DNA of 64,000 nucleotides. Source: Paractinoplanes rishiriensis (GTDB lineage: Bacteria; Actinomycetota; Actinomycetes; Mycobacteriales; Micromonosporaceae). This document shows positions 53,023 through 61,306 of this stretch, one piece after another (within the stretch, counting starts at the first letter, position 1; each line of letters opens with the position of its first letter). The stretch lies in NCBI RefSeq assembly GCF_016862375.1, contig NZ_BOMV01000065.1:1-64000 (forward strand). The letters run 5' to 3'. The position numbers were made by a program, and so were the translations under genes. The notes below the pieces were generated by a model. The model had not been told where the DNA came from. It did not search any database and saw only the letters and a list, made by a program, of their open reading frames with translations.

Positions 53023-54021
53023 ATGGAACGTTCCAGTGCAGTGGGTGTCGCATTGATCGGAGCGGGCCGGATGGGCCTGTTCCACGGCGAGACGGTGAGC
53101 CGGCGTCTTCCCGACGCCCGGCTGGTCGCGGTAGCCGATCCGTTGGGCGGCGGCAAGGAACTCGAACCGGACCGGTTTTACACCGACGCCGCGCAGGTCT
53201 GCGACGACCCGCAGGTCGATGCTGTCGTGATCGCCGCGCCCGCCCGGCTGCACACCGATCTGGTCGTCGCGGCCGCGCGGGCGGGCAAGCACGTGTTCTG
53301 CGAGAAGCCGATGGCGCTGAGCCTGGCCGACGCCGACCGTGCCATCGCCGCGGCCCGCGACGCCGGCGTGGTGCTGCAGGTCGGGTTCCAGCGCCGATTC
53401 GCCCCCGACTGGGCCGCGGCCCGAGCCCTGCTGGACGCGGGGCAGGTCGGCACACCGCGGCTGTTGCGCTCGCTGACCCGCGACCCAGGCGGCTTCGACC
53501 CCGCCCGCGTACCACCGGACACGATCTTCTTCGAGACGCTGATCCACGACTTCGACGTGCTGCGCTTCCTCAACCCCGGCGCCACCGCGGTCGAGGTCTA
53601 CGCGAGCGCGGACGCGCTGGTCGAGCCCGGCTGGCGTGACCGCGGCTTGCGCGACACCGCCGCGGTCATGGTCTGCTTCGACAACGGCGCGGTGGGCTTT
53701 GCCGAGGCGTGCTTCGCGACCAGCTACGGTCACGACGTCCGCGCTGAGGTCTTCGGGTCGGCCGGTGCCGCCACCGTCGGCGACGCGCGCCGTACCGCGA
53801 TGACCTACTCCGGGCCGGCCGGGCGCACCGTCGCCACGATGCACAGCGACCAGGAGCTGTTCGGCGGCGCCTACGTCGCCGAACTGGCCGCGTTCACCGC
53901 CGCTGTGCGCACCGGAACACCCGCGCCGGTCACCGGCGAGGACGCCCGCGCCGCCCTCGCGATCGCGCTGGCCGCCGCGGAATCGGCCAGCACCGGCCGG
54001 CCCGTTCGGGTGACCGCGTGA
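53023..54021 (+). CDS. Gfo/Idh/MocA-family dehydrogenase (inositol dehydrogenase-like)
   Basis: A 332-residue NAD(P)-dependent oxidoreductase. Rossmann motif VALIGAGRMGLFHGE, the family-defining EKP in KHVFCEKPMALSLADADRA, and a catalytic histidine region in ETLIHDFDVLRFL. This resembles myo-inositol 2-dehydrogenases. The first ATG lies inside the operator palindrome; a GTG at 53041 is the other option. It overlaps the TIM-barrel gene by 4 bp. Confidence 0.87.
   Translation: MERSSAVGVALIGAGRMGLFHGETVSRRLPDARLVAVADPLGGGKELEPDRFYTDAAQVCDDPQVDAVVIAAPARLHTDLVVAAARAGKHVFCEKPMALSLADADRAIAAARDAGVVLQVGFQRRFAPDWAAARALLDAGQVGTPRLLRSLTRDPGGFDPARVPPDTIFFETLIHDFDVLRFLNPGATAVEVYASADALVEPGWRDRGLRDTAAVMVCFDNGAVGFAEACFATSYGHDVRAEVFGSAGAATVGDARRTAMTYSGPAGRTVATMHSDQELFGGAYVAELAAFTAAVRTGTPAPVTGEDARAALAIALAAAESASTGRPVRVTA
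53024..53035. promoter_or_regulatory. LacI operator, copy 2, overlapping the Gfo/Idh start
   Basis: A second TGGAACGTTCCA, 59 bp from the first (about 5.6 helical turns) and overlapping the ATG of the dehydrogenase. Two sites allow cooperative or looped repression. Confidence 0.85.
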
Positions 54022-54803
54022 CCGGCTACCGGCTGGCGGTCTGCGCCGAGATGGTCTTTCTCGACCTGCCGTTTCCCGAACGGGTCACCCGCATCGCGCA
54101 GCTCGGCTTCGAGGCCGAGATGTGGAGCTGGGCCGGCAAGGACATCGACGCGCTGGTCAAGTCTGGCGCCACCATCTCCTCCATGACCGGATACCTCACC
54201 GGCACCCTCGCCGACCCGGACGGCGCCGACGAGCTGCTGCGCACCGCACAACAGTCGCTCGAAGTCGCCGAGCGCCTCAACTGCCCGCGGCTGAACATCC
54301 ACGGCACCGGCCTGGACGACCGCGGCCTGCCGGTCGTGCCGGCGGCCGTGGTGACACCCCGGATGTGGCTCACCGCCGCCCGGACCCTGACCAGGCTCGC
54401 CGCGCTCGGCGAACGCGCCGGCCGGATGTTCACGCTGGAGAACCTCAACACCGTCGTCGATCACCCCGGCACACCGTTCGCTCGGACCGCCGACACCGTC
54501 GCCCTGGTCGAAGCCGTCGGCAGCCCGCACCTACGGCTGAACCTCGACCTTTACCACGCGCAGATTGGCGAAGGGAACCTCATCCAGCTCGTCGAACGCG
54601 CCCTGCCGTTCGTGGGGGAAATCCAGGTCGCTGACGTGCCTGGGCGGCAGGAGCCCGGCACCGGCGAGATCCACTACCCGGCGATAGCCGCCGCTCTGCG
54701 ACGACTCGGGTACCACGGCGTCGTGGCGCTCGAAGGCTGGGCCTCCGCCGATACCCAGACCGCACTCCAGCGATTCCGCGGAGCCTTCGACCCGTACCAA
54801 TAG
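54018..54803 (+). CDS. Xylose-isomerase-like TIM barrel (hydroxypyruvate isomerase-like)
   Basis: A 261-residue AP-endonuclease-2/Hyi-type barrel. Metal and substrate residues are recognisable in FTLENLNTVVDHPGTPF, LRLNLDLYHAQIGEGNLI, IQVADVPGRQEPGTGEIHY and VVALEGWAS. This matches hydroxypyruvate isomerases (Hyi) and related sugar epimerases. It starts with GTG and is coupled to the Gfo/Idh gene. Together they suggest a short inositol- or sugar-acid-conversion route, regulated by the LacI protein. Confidence 0.85.
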   Translation: MTGYRLAVCAEMVFLDLPFPERVTRIAQLGFEAEMWSWAGKDIDALVKSGATISSMTGYLTGTLADPDGADELLRTAQQSLEVAERLNCPRLNIHGTGLDDRGLPVVPAAVVTPRMWLTAARTLTRLAALGERAGRMFTLENLNTVVDHPGTPFARTADTVALVEAVGSPHLRLNLDLYHAQIGEGNLIQLVERALPFVGEIQVADVPGRQEPGTGEIHYPAIAAALRRLGYHGVVALEGWASADTQTALQRFRGAFDPYQ

Positions 54804-54909
54804 GCACCGACCCGACCGGCCACCGAAGCCGATCCAGGATGACGGACAGACTCACACTGCTGCCAACCGCTGCACCGACCCAACGAGACACCCCACCACG
54901 CGTCGACTT

Positions 54910-54947
54910 CTTAGCGTTGTTTTTTCGCTGGAAACTACGGGCGGCCC
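54910..54947 (-). repeat. Right terminal inverted repeat of the transposon
   Basis: 38 bp, the complement of the left repeat with two differences (begins CTTAGCGTTGTTTTTTCGCT, ends CTACGGGCGGCCC). It is followed directly by AGATC, the target duplication. Confidence 0.93.
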
Positions 54948-55124
54948 AGATCGGTCTCTCACTGTCGATGAGCGATTTGTTATGCCCCGGCGACCCGAAC
55001 AGCTGCCGAGGACGGACCACCGTCCCAGCGCGGTTGGGATTGTCGACATGGCCGGCGCCCACAGTGCCCTGCTGCGCCACCTGGGCGGGAGATCTCGAAG
55101 CCGGAAGGTCTCTAAGCTGTCGTC

Positions 55125-55550
55125 GTGCCGCTGCTGACGTGGAACGACACTTTGCCCGGCCGGCCCAGGCGGGTGCTGGTCGCGGGAACCACCGAGTGGC
55201 AGTACACCGCGAAGCTCGGCGACATCCTGCACAGCCGAGCCGACTGCGTGTTGTGGCTGGACCATCCCCGCGGCCTGGTGATGCGCCAGGTCGTCGGGCG
55301 CAGCCTCGCGCGGCGCATTCAGCGCCGGCAACTGTGGAACGGCAACGTCGAGCCGTCGCTCTGGACCGTGTTCACCGATCCTGAGCATGTGGTCCGCTGG
55401 GCGTGGCGTACGCAGGGCGGACCGGGAGAGCGGGTGGCGGCGCTGTTGGAACAACGAGGACACGACGTGGTCGTGGTCCGGCTCCGAGGCCGCCGCCAGG
55501 TAGCACGATGGGCCAGCCGCAACCTCAGCGGGCAACGTGAGCGCTGGTGA
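55125..55550 (+). pseudogene. Adenylate-kinase-like gene with in-frame deletion of the P-loop
   Basis: The frame is open for 141 residues and begins RRVLVAGTT, where family members continue SGKTTLAR, but here it jumps straight to EWQYTAKLGDILHSRAD, normally about 60 residues later. The C-terminal part is well conserved (VLWLDHPRGLVMRQVVGR, LWNGNVEPSLWTVFTDPEHV). Nucleotide binding is lost, so the product cannot be an active kinase. It lies 173 bp after the transposon's target duplication. A translated but repurposed protein cannot be excluded. Confidence 0.6.
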
Positions 55551-55592
55551 AAAGCGGCTGCCGCGCCGCGCACGCTGGGCTACGGTGCCCCG

Positions 55593-56447
55593 ATGCAGGC
55601 GGATGAGGCTCGGCGGGCGACCCAGGCGGCCATCTCGAGCGCCGCGCGGCTCGGGCTCACCGCTCGCGACGCCGTGGTCCTGCACAACTCGAACAAGCTC
55701 ACCCTGCGTCTGCGGCCCTGCGATGTGCTGGCCCGGGTGGCGCCGGCGGGGGAGCAGTGCGCCCAGTTCGAAGTGGATGTCGCTCGGCGACTGGCCGAGG
55801 TCGGGAGCCCGGTGGCCGCGCTGGAGTCGCCCGAGGTCTTCGCCCAGGACGACTACACAGTCACCTTGTGGGTCTTCTACGAATCGACCGCGCAACCAAT
55901 CCGTACCGCGGACTATGCCGGCGCGCTCGAACGCCTGCACGCCGGCATGCGCAAGGTCGACCTGCCCACGCCGCATTTCACGGACCGGGTTGCTGAGGCC
56001 CTGGCGCTCGTGGCCGACCACGCCCGGACACCGGAACTGTCCGGCCCGGACCGGGTCTTCCTCGCCGGCACGCTGGACCGCATGCGACTGGCGGCCGGCG
56101 GGAGCGGCCGGCCCGAGCAACTGCTGCACGGCGAACCTCACCCGGGCAACGTGCTACCGACCCGGAACGGCCCGCTCTTCATCGACTTCGAGACGTGCTG
56201 CCGGGGGCCGGTCGAGTTCGACCTGGCCCACGCGCCCGACGAGGTCGGCGACCACTACCCGGGCGTCGATCACCGGGTGCTCCGGGACTGCCGGACCCTG
56301 ATGCTGGCGATGATCACCGCCTGGCGCTGGGATCGCGACGACCAGTTCCCCGACGGCCGCCGGCTCGGGGTCGAGTGGCTGGACGAGCTCCGGAAGGCCG
56401 TGCGGGAAACCGAACGGGGCGAATACGGGAAAACGCAACATCTTTGA
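55593..56447 (+). CDS. Aminoglycoside phosphotransferase-family protein
   Basis: A 284-residue kinase-fold protein. The catalytic loop is LLHGEPHPGNVLP (HGxPHPGN, with Glu in place of the usual Asp) and the metal motif is LFIDFETCCRGPVEFDLAH. The N-lobe includes VVLHNSNKLTLRLRPCDVLARV. The Glu for Asp swap in HGEPH is common in actinobacterial members. It could phosphorylate an antibiotic or a metabolite; resistance is not shown. The frame is intact, unlike the two remnants nearby. Confidence 0.85.
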   Translation: MQADEARRATQAAISSAARLGLTARDAVVLHNSNKLTLRLRPCDVLARVAPAGEQCAQFEVDVARRLAEVGSPVAALESPEVFAQDDYTVTLWVFYESTAQPIRTADYAGALERLHAGMRKVDLPTPHFTDRVAEALALVADHARTPELSGPDRVFLAGTLDRMRLAAGGSGRPEQLLHGEPHPGNVLPTRNGPLFIDFETCCRGPVEFDLAHAPDEVGDHYPGVDHRVLRDCRTLMLAMITAWRWDRDDQFPDGRRLGVEWLDELRKAVRETERGEYGKTQHL

Positions 56448-56519
56448 CCGGGGTCGGCGTGGCTGGCAACACTCCTCGCATGCGCTGAGCAGCGCAGACG
56501 ATCACGAGGGGAGTGCGTC

Positions 56520-57002
56520 ATGCAGGTGAGCAAGCGGCGAACTATCGGAACGGTACTGGCGGCCCTGGCCCTGGCGGCCGCGGCGGCGATCCTGCCCGCG
56601 TCGCCGGCGGCGGCCCAGGCCCAGGTCAAGCTTTACGGCACGAGCAACGGCGCCAACTTCTGCCTGAACCACAACGCCTCGGCCGTGCCGTGCAGCACCA
56701 CGTCCGCACGGTGGATCATGACCGTCGCGGACAGTTCGAGGAACGCCTACCGGCTCCTCGCTGTCACCGGCAACTGGACCACCTGCCTGGAGCAGCAGGC
56801 CGGCACCGACCACCTGCGCCGGGTGACCTGCGCCTGGAACTCGGGCCAGATCTGGACCCCGACCTACCTCAACCCGGGCAACCAGTGGCGCAGCGACTAC
56901 GGCGCCTGCCTCGACATGAACCGGACCGGCGGCATCCCGAACGGGGTCGTCACCGCGACCGGCTGCAACGGCTTCGCTTCGCAGCAGTGGATCCACCGCT
57001 GA
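56520..57002 (+). CDS. Secreted beta-trefoil-lectin-like protein
   Basis: A 160-residue exported protein with a signal peptide of about 33 residues (ending ASPAAAQA). The mature part is rich in W, N and paired cysteines (NFCLNHN, VPCSTTSARW, TTCLEQQ, ACLDMNRTGG) and ends QQWIHR, the QxW element of ricin-B-type trefoils. It probably binds a carbohydrate or is a small effector; there is no catalytic domain. A classic T-run terminator follows. Confidence 0.65.
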   Translation: MQVSKRRTIGTVLAALALAAAAAILPASPAAAQAQVKLYGTSNGANFCLNHNASAVPCSTTSARWIMTVADSSRNAYRLLAVTGNWTTCLEQQAGTDHLRRVTCAWNSGQIWTPTYLNPGNQWRSDYGACLDMNRTGGIPNGVVTATGCNGFASQQWIHR

Positions 57003-57015
57003 TCAGTTGTGCTCT

Positions 57016-57049
57016 GGCCCGTCCCCGAGCACAGGGGGCGGGCCTTTTT
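57016..57049 (+). terminator. Rho-independent terminator after the lectin-like gene
   Basis: GGCCCGTCCCC / GGGGGCGGGCC, a 7-nt loop and a TTTTT run (57045-57049): one G-T wobble in an 11-bp stem. Confidence 0.9.
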
Positions 57050-57061
57050 CCCGTATTTCTG

Positions 57062-57506
57062 GTCGGGTTCGCCAGCATGAACGGCGGCACCACCGGCGGC
57101 TCGGCCAGTACCACCGTCACCGTCACCACCGCCGGCACGCTGAAGGCGGCACTCAACTCGACGACCTCGCAGACGATCCGGGTGTCCGGACTGATCAGGA
57201 CCGCGGGGCTGTACGGTGAACATCCAGAACGGCAGCACGAACGTCTGGATCGACCACAACGACTTCTCGAACGGTGGCGACGGGCTGCTCGACATCACCC
57301 ACGGGTCGGACTTCATCACGGTGTCCTGGAACCGGTTCCACAACCACGACAAGACGCTGCTGCTCGGCCACGCCGACGACAACAGCGCCGAGGACAACGG
57401 GCACCTGCGGGTCACGTACGTGCACAACTACTTCGACGGCACCACCAGCGGCACCCGCGGGTGCGGTTCGGCAACCCGGTGCACGTCGGGCGTCGGCAAG
57501 ATCTGA
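57062..57506 (+). pseudogene. Broken pectate lyase (PL1-like)
   Basis: A first frame reads TTVTVTTAGTLKAALNSTTS and VSGLIRTAGL, like the N-terminal strands of a PL1 lyase. At about 57215 it shifts to a frame that reads NVWIDHNDFSNGGDGLLDIT, HGSDFITVSWNRFHNHDKTL and LRVTYVHNYFDGT, the conserved calcium/active-site region. Near 57455 the frame shifts again (HPRVRFGNPVHV). The middle and C-terminal coils are missing. This is a decayed gene with at least two frameshifts and a deletion. Confidence 0.7.
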
Positions 57507-57532
57507 GCGGGATGGAAAACGGGCCGGCCGGA

Positions 57533-58414
57533 TCACCGCTCGACCGGGACCGACTGTTCCAGGCGGGACAGTTTCTCCGGGTTGCGCACGTAGTACAGAC
57601 CCGTGATGCGGCCGGCCTCCACCCGGGCCGCGAGAACTCCGTCGAACGCCTCGTCGATGCGTACCGCCAAAGCGGGGTTGCCGTTGACCAGCGTGAGCGT
57701 CACGCTCAGCGTGCCCACCACCTTGCCGAGACCGCCGGCCATGAACCGGGCCACCCGGTCGGCACCCACCATCGGCCGCTGCACCGCCTGCCGCAGCCCG
57801 CCGCCGTCCGCGATCAGCACCACGTCCGGTGCGAGCACGTCGAGCACGCCCTGCAGGTCGCCGGTGAGCAGCGCGTGCCGGAACGACGACAGGGCCGCCC
57901 GGCACTCGTCCGCCGACACCACCGAACGGGGCCGGCGGGCCGCCACGTGGCGGCGGGCGCGCTGGGCGATCTGGCGTACCGCCGCCGGTGTCTTGCCCAG
58001 CGCATCCGCGATCTCGTCGTAGCTGACGTCGAACGACTCGCGCAGCACGAACACCGCCCGCTCGGTCGGCGACAGCGTCTCCAGCACCAGCATCAGCGCC
58101 ATCGACAGGCTCTCGGCCAGCTCCACGTCGTCGGCCACGTCCGGCGCGGTGAGCAGCGGCTCGGGCAGCCATGAGCCGACGTACGACTCGCGGCGCCGGG
58201 CGGCCGTGCGCAGCCGGTTGAGGGCCTGCCGGGTGGTGATCCGGACCAGGTAGGCGCGCTCGTCGCGAACCTGGCCGAGATCGACCTCGGCCCACCGCAG
58301 CCAGGTCTCCTGCAGCACGTCCTCGGCGTCGGCGGCCGAGCCGAGCATCTCGTAGGCGACCGTGAACAGCAGGTTGCGGTGGGTGACGAAGGCGTCGGTG
58401 GCGCGGTCTGTCAC
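57533..58414 (-). CDS. sigJ: SigJ-like ECF sigma factor with SnoaL-type C-terminal domain
   Basis: A 293-residue ECF41/SigJ-type factor. Region 2 (FTVAYEMLGSAADAEDVLQE), region 4 (LSPTERAVFVLRESFDVSYDEIADALGKT) and a C-terminal SnoaL-like domain of about 110 residues (ALLTGDLQGVLDVLAPDV) are all present. These factors lack a separate anti-sigma and use the fused domain as a regulator. A GTG at 58414 overlaps the dehydrogenase stop, so the two form one operon, with the usual oxidoreductase partner. Confidence 0.88.
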   Translation of the reverse strand: MTDRATDAFVTHRNLLFTVAYEMLGSAADAEDVLQETWLRWAEVDLGQVRDERAYLVRITTRQALNRLRTAARRRESYVGSWLPEPLLTAPDVADDVELAESLSMALMLVLETLSPTERAVFVLRESFDVSYDEIADALGKTPAAVRQIAQRARRHVAARRPRSVVSADECRAALSSFRHALLTGDLQGVLDVLAPDVVLIADGGGLRQAVQRPMVGADRVARFMAGGLGKVVGTLSVTLTLVNGNPALAVRIDEAFDGVLAARVEAGRITGLYYVRNPEKLSRLEQSVPVER

Positions 58415-59517
58415 GGCACGAGCTCCCTGCGGCGGGCGGGTACGGACATCACCCCGGGGCGGCGCGCCTCCATCGCCAGTTGTTTGACGGTGCCCCAGCA
58501 GATGAACTCCTTCAGCTTGGCAGCCGGACGCCCGCTCAGGTGCATGCCGCGCGCGGTGTCGTCGCGGTGCGAGACCTGGAAGAGGCCGTACCGGCGGCCC
58601 AGGCTCAGGCACTGTCCGACGAAGCTGATGGCGATCGGTTCCGGTTCGGTGCCGGCGATCCGGGCGAGCACGGTGTCCGCGGCGAACCCGCCGAGCGGCC
58701 CGGCGGCCTGGCAGCTCATCCGGAACGGCCGGTCGGAGGGCGCCACCGAGTCGCCGGCGGCCACGATCCGGTCGTCGTCGATGCTGGTCAGCGTCTCGTC
58801 GGTGCGCAACCGGCCGAGCGAGTCGGTGCTCAGTCCGCTGCGCGCGGCCAGGTCGGGCACCCCGAATCCGGCCGTCCAGACGGTCACCGCGCTGGCCAGT
58901 TCGCGGCCGTCGGCGAGCCGGACGGCGTCGCAGGTCACGGCCGTCACGGTGGCGTTCTCGATCACCGTCACGCCCAGCTGGGCGAGCCGGCGGGCCACCT
59001 CGCGGCGCCCTCGGGGGTGCAGGTACGGGCCCAACTCGCCGGCGCAGACCAGGGTCACCCGGCGGCCCAGTTCGGCCGCGGTCTCGATGCCGGTCGGCCC
59101 GCCGCCGACCACCGTGATCGTCGGCACGTCGCCGGCCAGCACGGCCCGCAGCCGCTGGGCGTCCTCCCAGGTGGACAGGGGATAGGCGTGGGCCGGCGGG
59201 TCGATGCTGCCGCTGCCGACCGCGTAGATCAGATAGTCGTAGCTCTGCTCGCCGCCGGAGGCCAATGTGACCCGGCCCCCGCCGATCCGGGTCGCGGCGT
59301 CCACCACCAGCCGCACCCGCGGTGACAGCACGTCGCGGTAGGGCACGGTCGCCGGGTGGGTGCCGGCGACCAGCTGGTGCAGCCGGATCCGTTCCACGAA
59401 CGCCGGCCGCGGGTTGATCAGGGTGACCGACACGTCGTCACGCTTTGTCAGGCGGTTTGCCGCGGTCACCCCGGCGTAACCGCCGCCGACCACGACCACC
59501 TCAGTCTGTTCTGTCAT
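58411..59517 (-). CDS. NDH-2-like FAD/NAD(P) oxidoreductase
   Basis: A 368-residue pyridine-nucleotide-disulfide fold protein. The FAD motif is VVVGGGYAGVTAANRL, the NAD motif TVVGGGPTGIETAAEL, and the second FAD contact is RIVAAGDSVAP. It lacks a redox-active CxxC, so it is of the NDH-2/AIF type. An ATG at 59517 was preferred over an upstream leader. It is the common partner of SigJ/ECF41 factors and may be their target or a redox sensor. Confidence 0.85.
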   Translation of the reverse strand: MTEQTEVVVVGGGYAGVTAANRLTKRDDVSVTLINPRPAFVERIRLHQLVAGTHPATVPYRDVLSPRVRLVVDAATRIGGGRVTLASGGEQSYDYLIYAVGSGSIDPPAHAYPLSTWEDAQRLRAVLAGDVPTITVVGGGPTGIETAAELGRRVTLVCAGELGPYLHPRGRREVARRLAQLGVTVIENATVTAVTCDAVRLADGRELASAVTVWTAGFGVPDLAARSGLSTDSLGRLRTDETLTSIDDDRIVAAGDSVAPSDRPFRMSCQAAGPLGGFAADTVLARIAGTEPEPIAISFVGQCLSLGRRYGLFQVSHRDDTARGMHLSGRPAAKLKEFICWGTVKQLAMEARRPGVMSVPARRRELVP

Positions 59518-59600
59518 GCCCACCAGACACCGGCTGCCGGTCGCGTGTGACGAAACCGCGGTGAAACCGCCGTGATCCGCGCCACCCGCATGGTCGGGCC

Positions 59601-60527
59601 ATGACAACGAACCCGGCCGTCGCCGTGACCGGCCTACGCAGGTCGTACGGCAAACACGTGGTCCTCGACGGCATCGACCTGCGGGTGCCCGAGGGCACCG
59701 TGCTCGCCCTGCTCGGCCCGAACGGAGCCGGCAAGACCACCATGGTCCAGATCCTGTCCACCCTGCTCCGGCCCGGCTCCGGCACGGCCTCCGTGTGCGG
59801 GCACGACGTGCTCGAGAACCCGGAGGCGGTCCGCGCGGCGATCGGCGTGACGGGCCAGTTCTCGGCGCTGGACTACCTGCTCACCGGCCAGGAGAACCTG
59901 CGCCTGATGGCCGACCTGCACCGCCTGCCCCGGCCCGAGAAGCGGCGCCGGGTCACCGACCTGATCGAGCGGTTCGGGCTGGCCGAGGCGGCCGGCAAGC
60001 CGGTGCTGACCTACTCGGGCGGGATGGCCCGGCGGCTCGACCTGGCCATGGGCCTGATCGGGAACCCGCGGGTGATCTTCCTGGACGAGCCGACCACCGG
60101 GCTGGACCCGCGCAGCCGCCGCGACATGTGGGAGATCGTCGGCGACCTGGTGTCCCGCGGCGTGACGGTGTTCCTGACCACGCAGTATCTGGCGGAGGCC
60201 GACCGGCTGGCCGACCGGATCGCGCTGCTCGACCACGGCCGGCTGGTCGCCGAGGGCACGCCGGACGAGCTCAAGCGGCGGATTCCCGGCGGGCACGTCG
60301 AGCTGCGCTTCGCCGACGAGTCCGCGCTGGCCGCGGCGGCCACGGTGCTGGACGTCGCGCCGGACCGGGCGGCGCTGACGCTGCGGGTGCCGGGCGACGG
60401 CGGGGTCCGGTCGCTGAAGGCACTGCTGGACCGCCTCGACGACGCCGCGGTCGAGGTCGACGCGCTGGCCGTGCGTACGGCTGATCTTGATGATGTCTTT
60501 CTCGCTCTGACCGGGGGTGCCCGATGA
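59601..60527 (+). CDS. DrrA-like ABC exporter ATPase
   Basis: A 308-residue ATPase. Walker A GPNGAGKTT, signature YSGGMARRLDLAMGL, Walker B VIFLDEPTTGLDPRSRR, and the DrrA-type C-terminal extension (ALAVRTADLDDVFLALTGG) are present. These proteins power daunorubicin/doxorubicin-type efflux or glycolipid export. The gene overlaps the permease by 4 bp. Substrate unknown. Confidence 0.9.
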   Translation: MTTNPAVAVTGLRRSYGKHVVLDGIDLRVPEGTVLALLGPNGAGKTTMVQILSTLLRPGSGTASVCGHDVLENPEAVRAAIGVTGQFSALDYLLTGQENLRLMADLHRLPRPEKRRRVTDLIERFGLAEAAGKPVLTYSGGMARRLDLAMGLIGNPRVIFLDEPTTGLDPRSRRDMWEIVGDLVSRGVTVFLTTQYLAEADRLADRIALLDHGRLVAEGTPDELKRRIPGGHVELRFADESALAAAATVLDVAPDRAALTLRVPGDGGVRSLKALLDRLDDAAVEVDALAVRTADLDDVFLALTGGAR

Positions 60528-61306
60528 CCGGCGCGATCCGGGACTCGGCCACGATGCTGCGGCGTCAGCTGCGCCACATGTCCCGCAATCTGTCCACGAC
60601 CCTGCTGTTACTGGCCGTTCCGATCATCTTCCTGCTGCTCTTCGTGTTCGTGCTGGGCGGCACGCTGGGTGACGGAATCGGCGGCGGCTCCGGCGGGCGT
60701 GACGTCTACGTCAACTACGTGACGCCCGGCATCCTGCTGATCGCGGTCGCCAGCACCGTGCAGGGCACCTCGATGGCCGTCTCGGTCGACATGACCCAGG
60801 GCATCATCGCCCGGTTCCGGACCATGGCGATCGCGCGGGTGTCGGTGCTGACCGGGCATGTGCTGGGCAGCGTGGTGCAGAACGTGCTGACCCTCGCGGT
60901 GGTGATCGGCGTGGCGGTGGCGATCGGCTTCCGGCCCACCGCGACGCCGGTCGAGTGGCTCGCGGCCGGCGGGCTGCTCATCGCGATCACGTTCGCCCTG
61001 GTCTGGTTCACGGTCGCGCTCGGCCTGGCCGCCAAGACGCCGGCGTCGGCCAGCAACCTGGCCATGCCGCTCACGCTGTTGCCGCTGTTCGGCAGCGGCT
61101 TCGTGACCACCGAGTCGATGCCGGCCGGGCTGCGCTGGTTCGCCGAGCACCAGCCGTTCACGCCGATCATGGAGACGCTGCGCGGACTGCTCCTCGGCTC
61201 CGCCATCGGGAGCAGCGGGGTGGTGGCTTGCGCCTGGTGCGCCGCGATCGCTTTTTGGGGGTACGCGTGGGCGCGGCGCCTCTACAACGCGGAGCGCACC
61301 GGTTGA
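60524..61306 (+). CDS. DrrB-like ABC-2 exporter permease
   Basis: A 260-residue ABC-2 permease with six hydrophobic segments (from TLLLLAVPIIFLLLFVFVLG) and the ABC-2 signature FGSGFVTTESMPAGLRWFAEHQPFTPIMETLRGLL. It pairs with the DrrA-like ATPase. The 3' end overlaps the convergent AfsR-like gene by 25 bp. Confidence 0.9.
   Translation: MTGAIRDSATMLRRQLRHMSRNLSTTLLLLAVPIIFLLLFVFVLGGTLGDGIGGGSGGRDVYVNYVTPGILLIAVASTVQGTSMAVSVDMTQGIIARFRTMAIARVSVLTGHVLGSVVQNVLTLAVVIGVAVAIGFRPTATPVEWLAAGGLLIAITFALVWFTVALGLAAKTPASASNLAMPLTLLPLFGSGFVTTESMPAGLRWFAEHQPFTPIMETLRGLLLGSAIGSSGVVACAWCAAIAFWGYAWARRLYNAERTG

Larger units (their letters stand above)
42574..54947. mobile_element. Complete Tn3-family transposon with two cargo modules (12,374 bp)
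   Basis: Both ends are 38-bp inverted repeats starting GGGCCGCCCGTAG and finishing AACGCTAAG, differing at only two bases. The bases directly outside are AGATC on both sides (42569-42573 and 54948-54952), the 5-bp target duplication made by Tn3 transposases. Inside are tnpA, a TetR-controlled redox cargo, a palindromic recombination-site candidate, a tyrosine recombinase, a third diverged repeat end and a LacI-controlled sugar cargo. The intact duplication indicates that the whole unit moved together and fairly recently. Confidence 0.95.
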
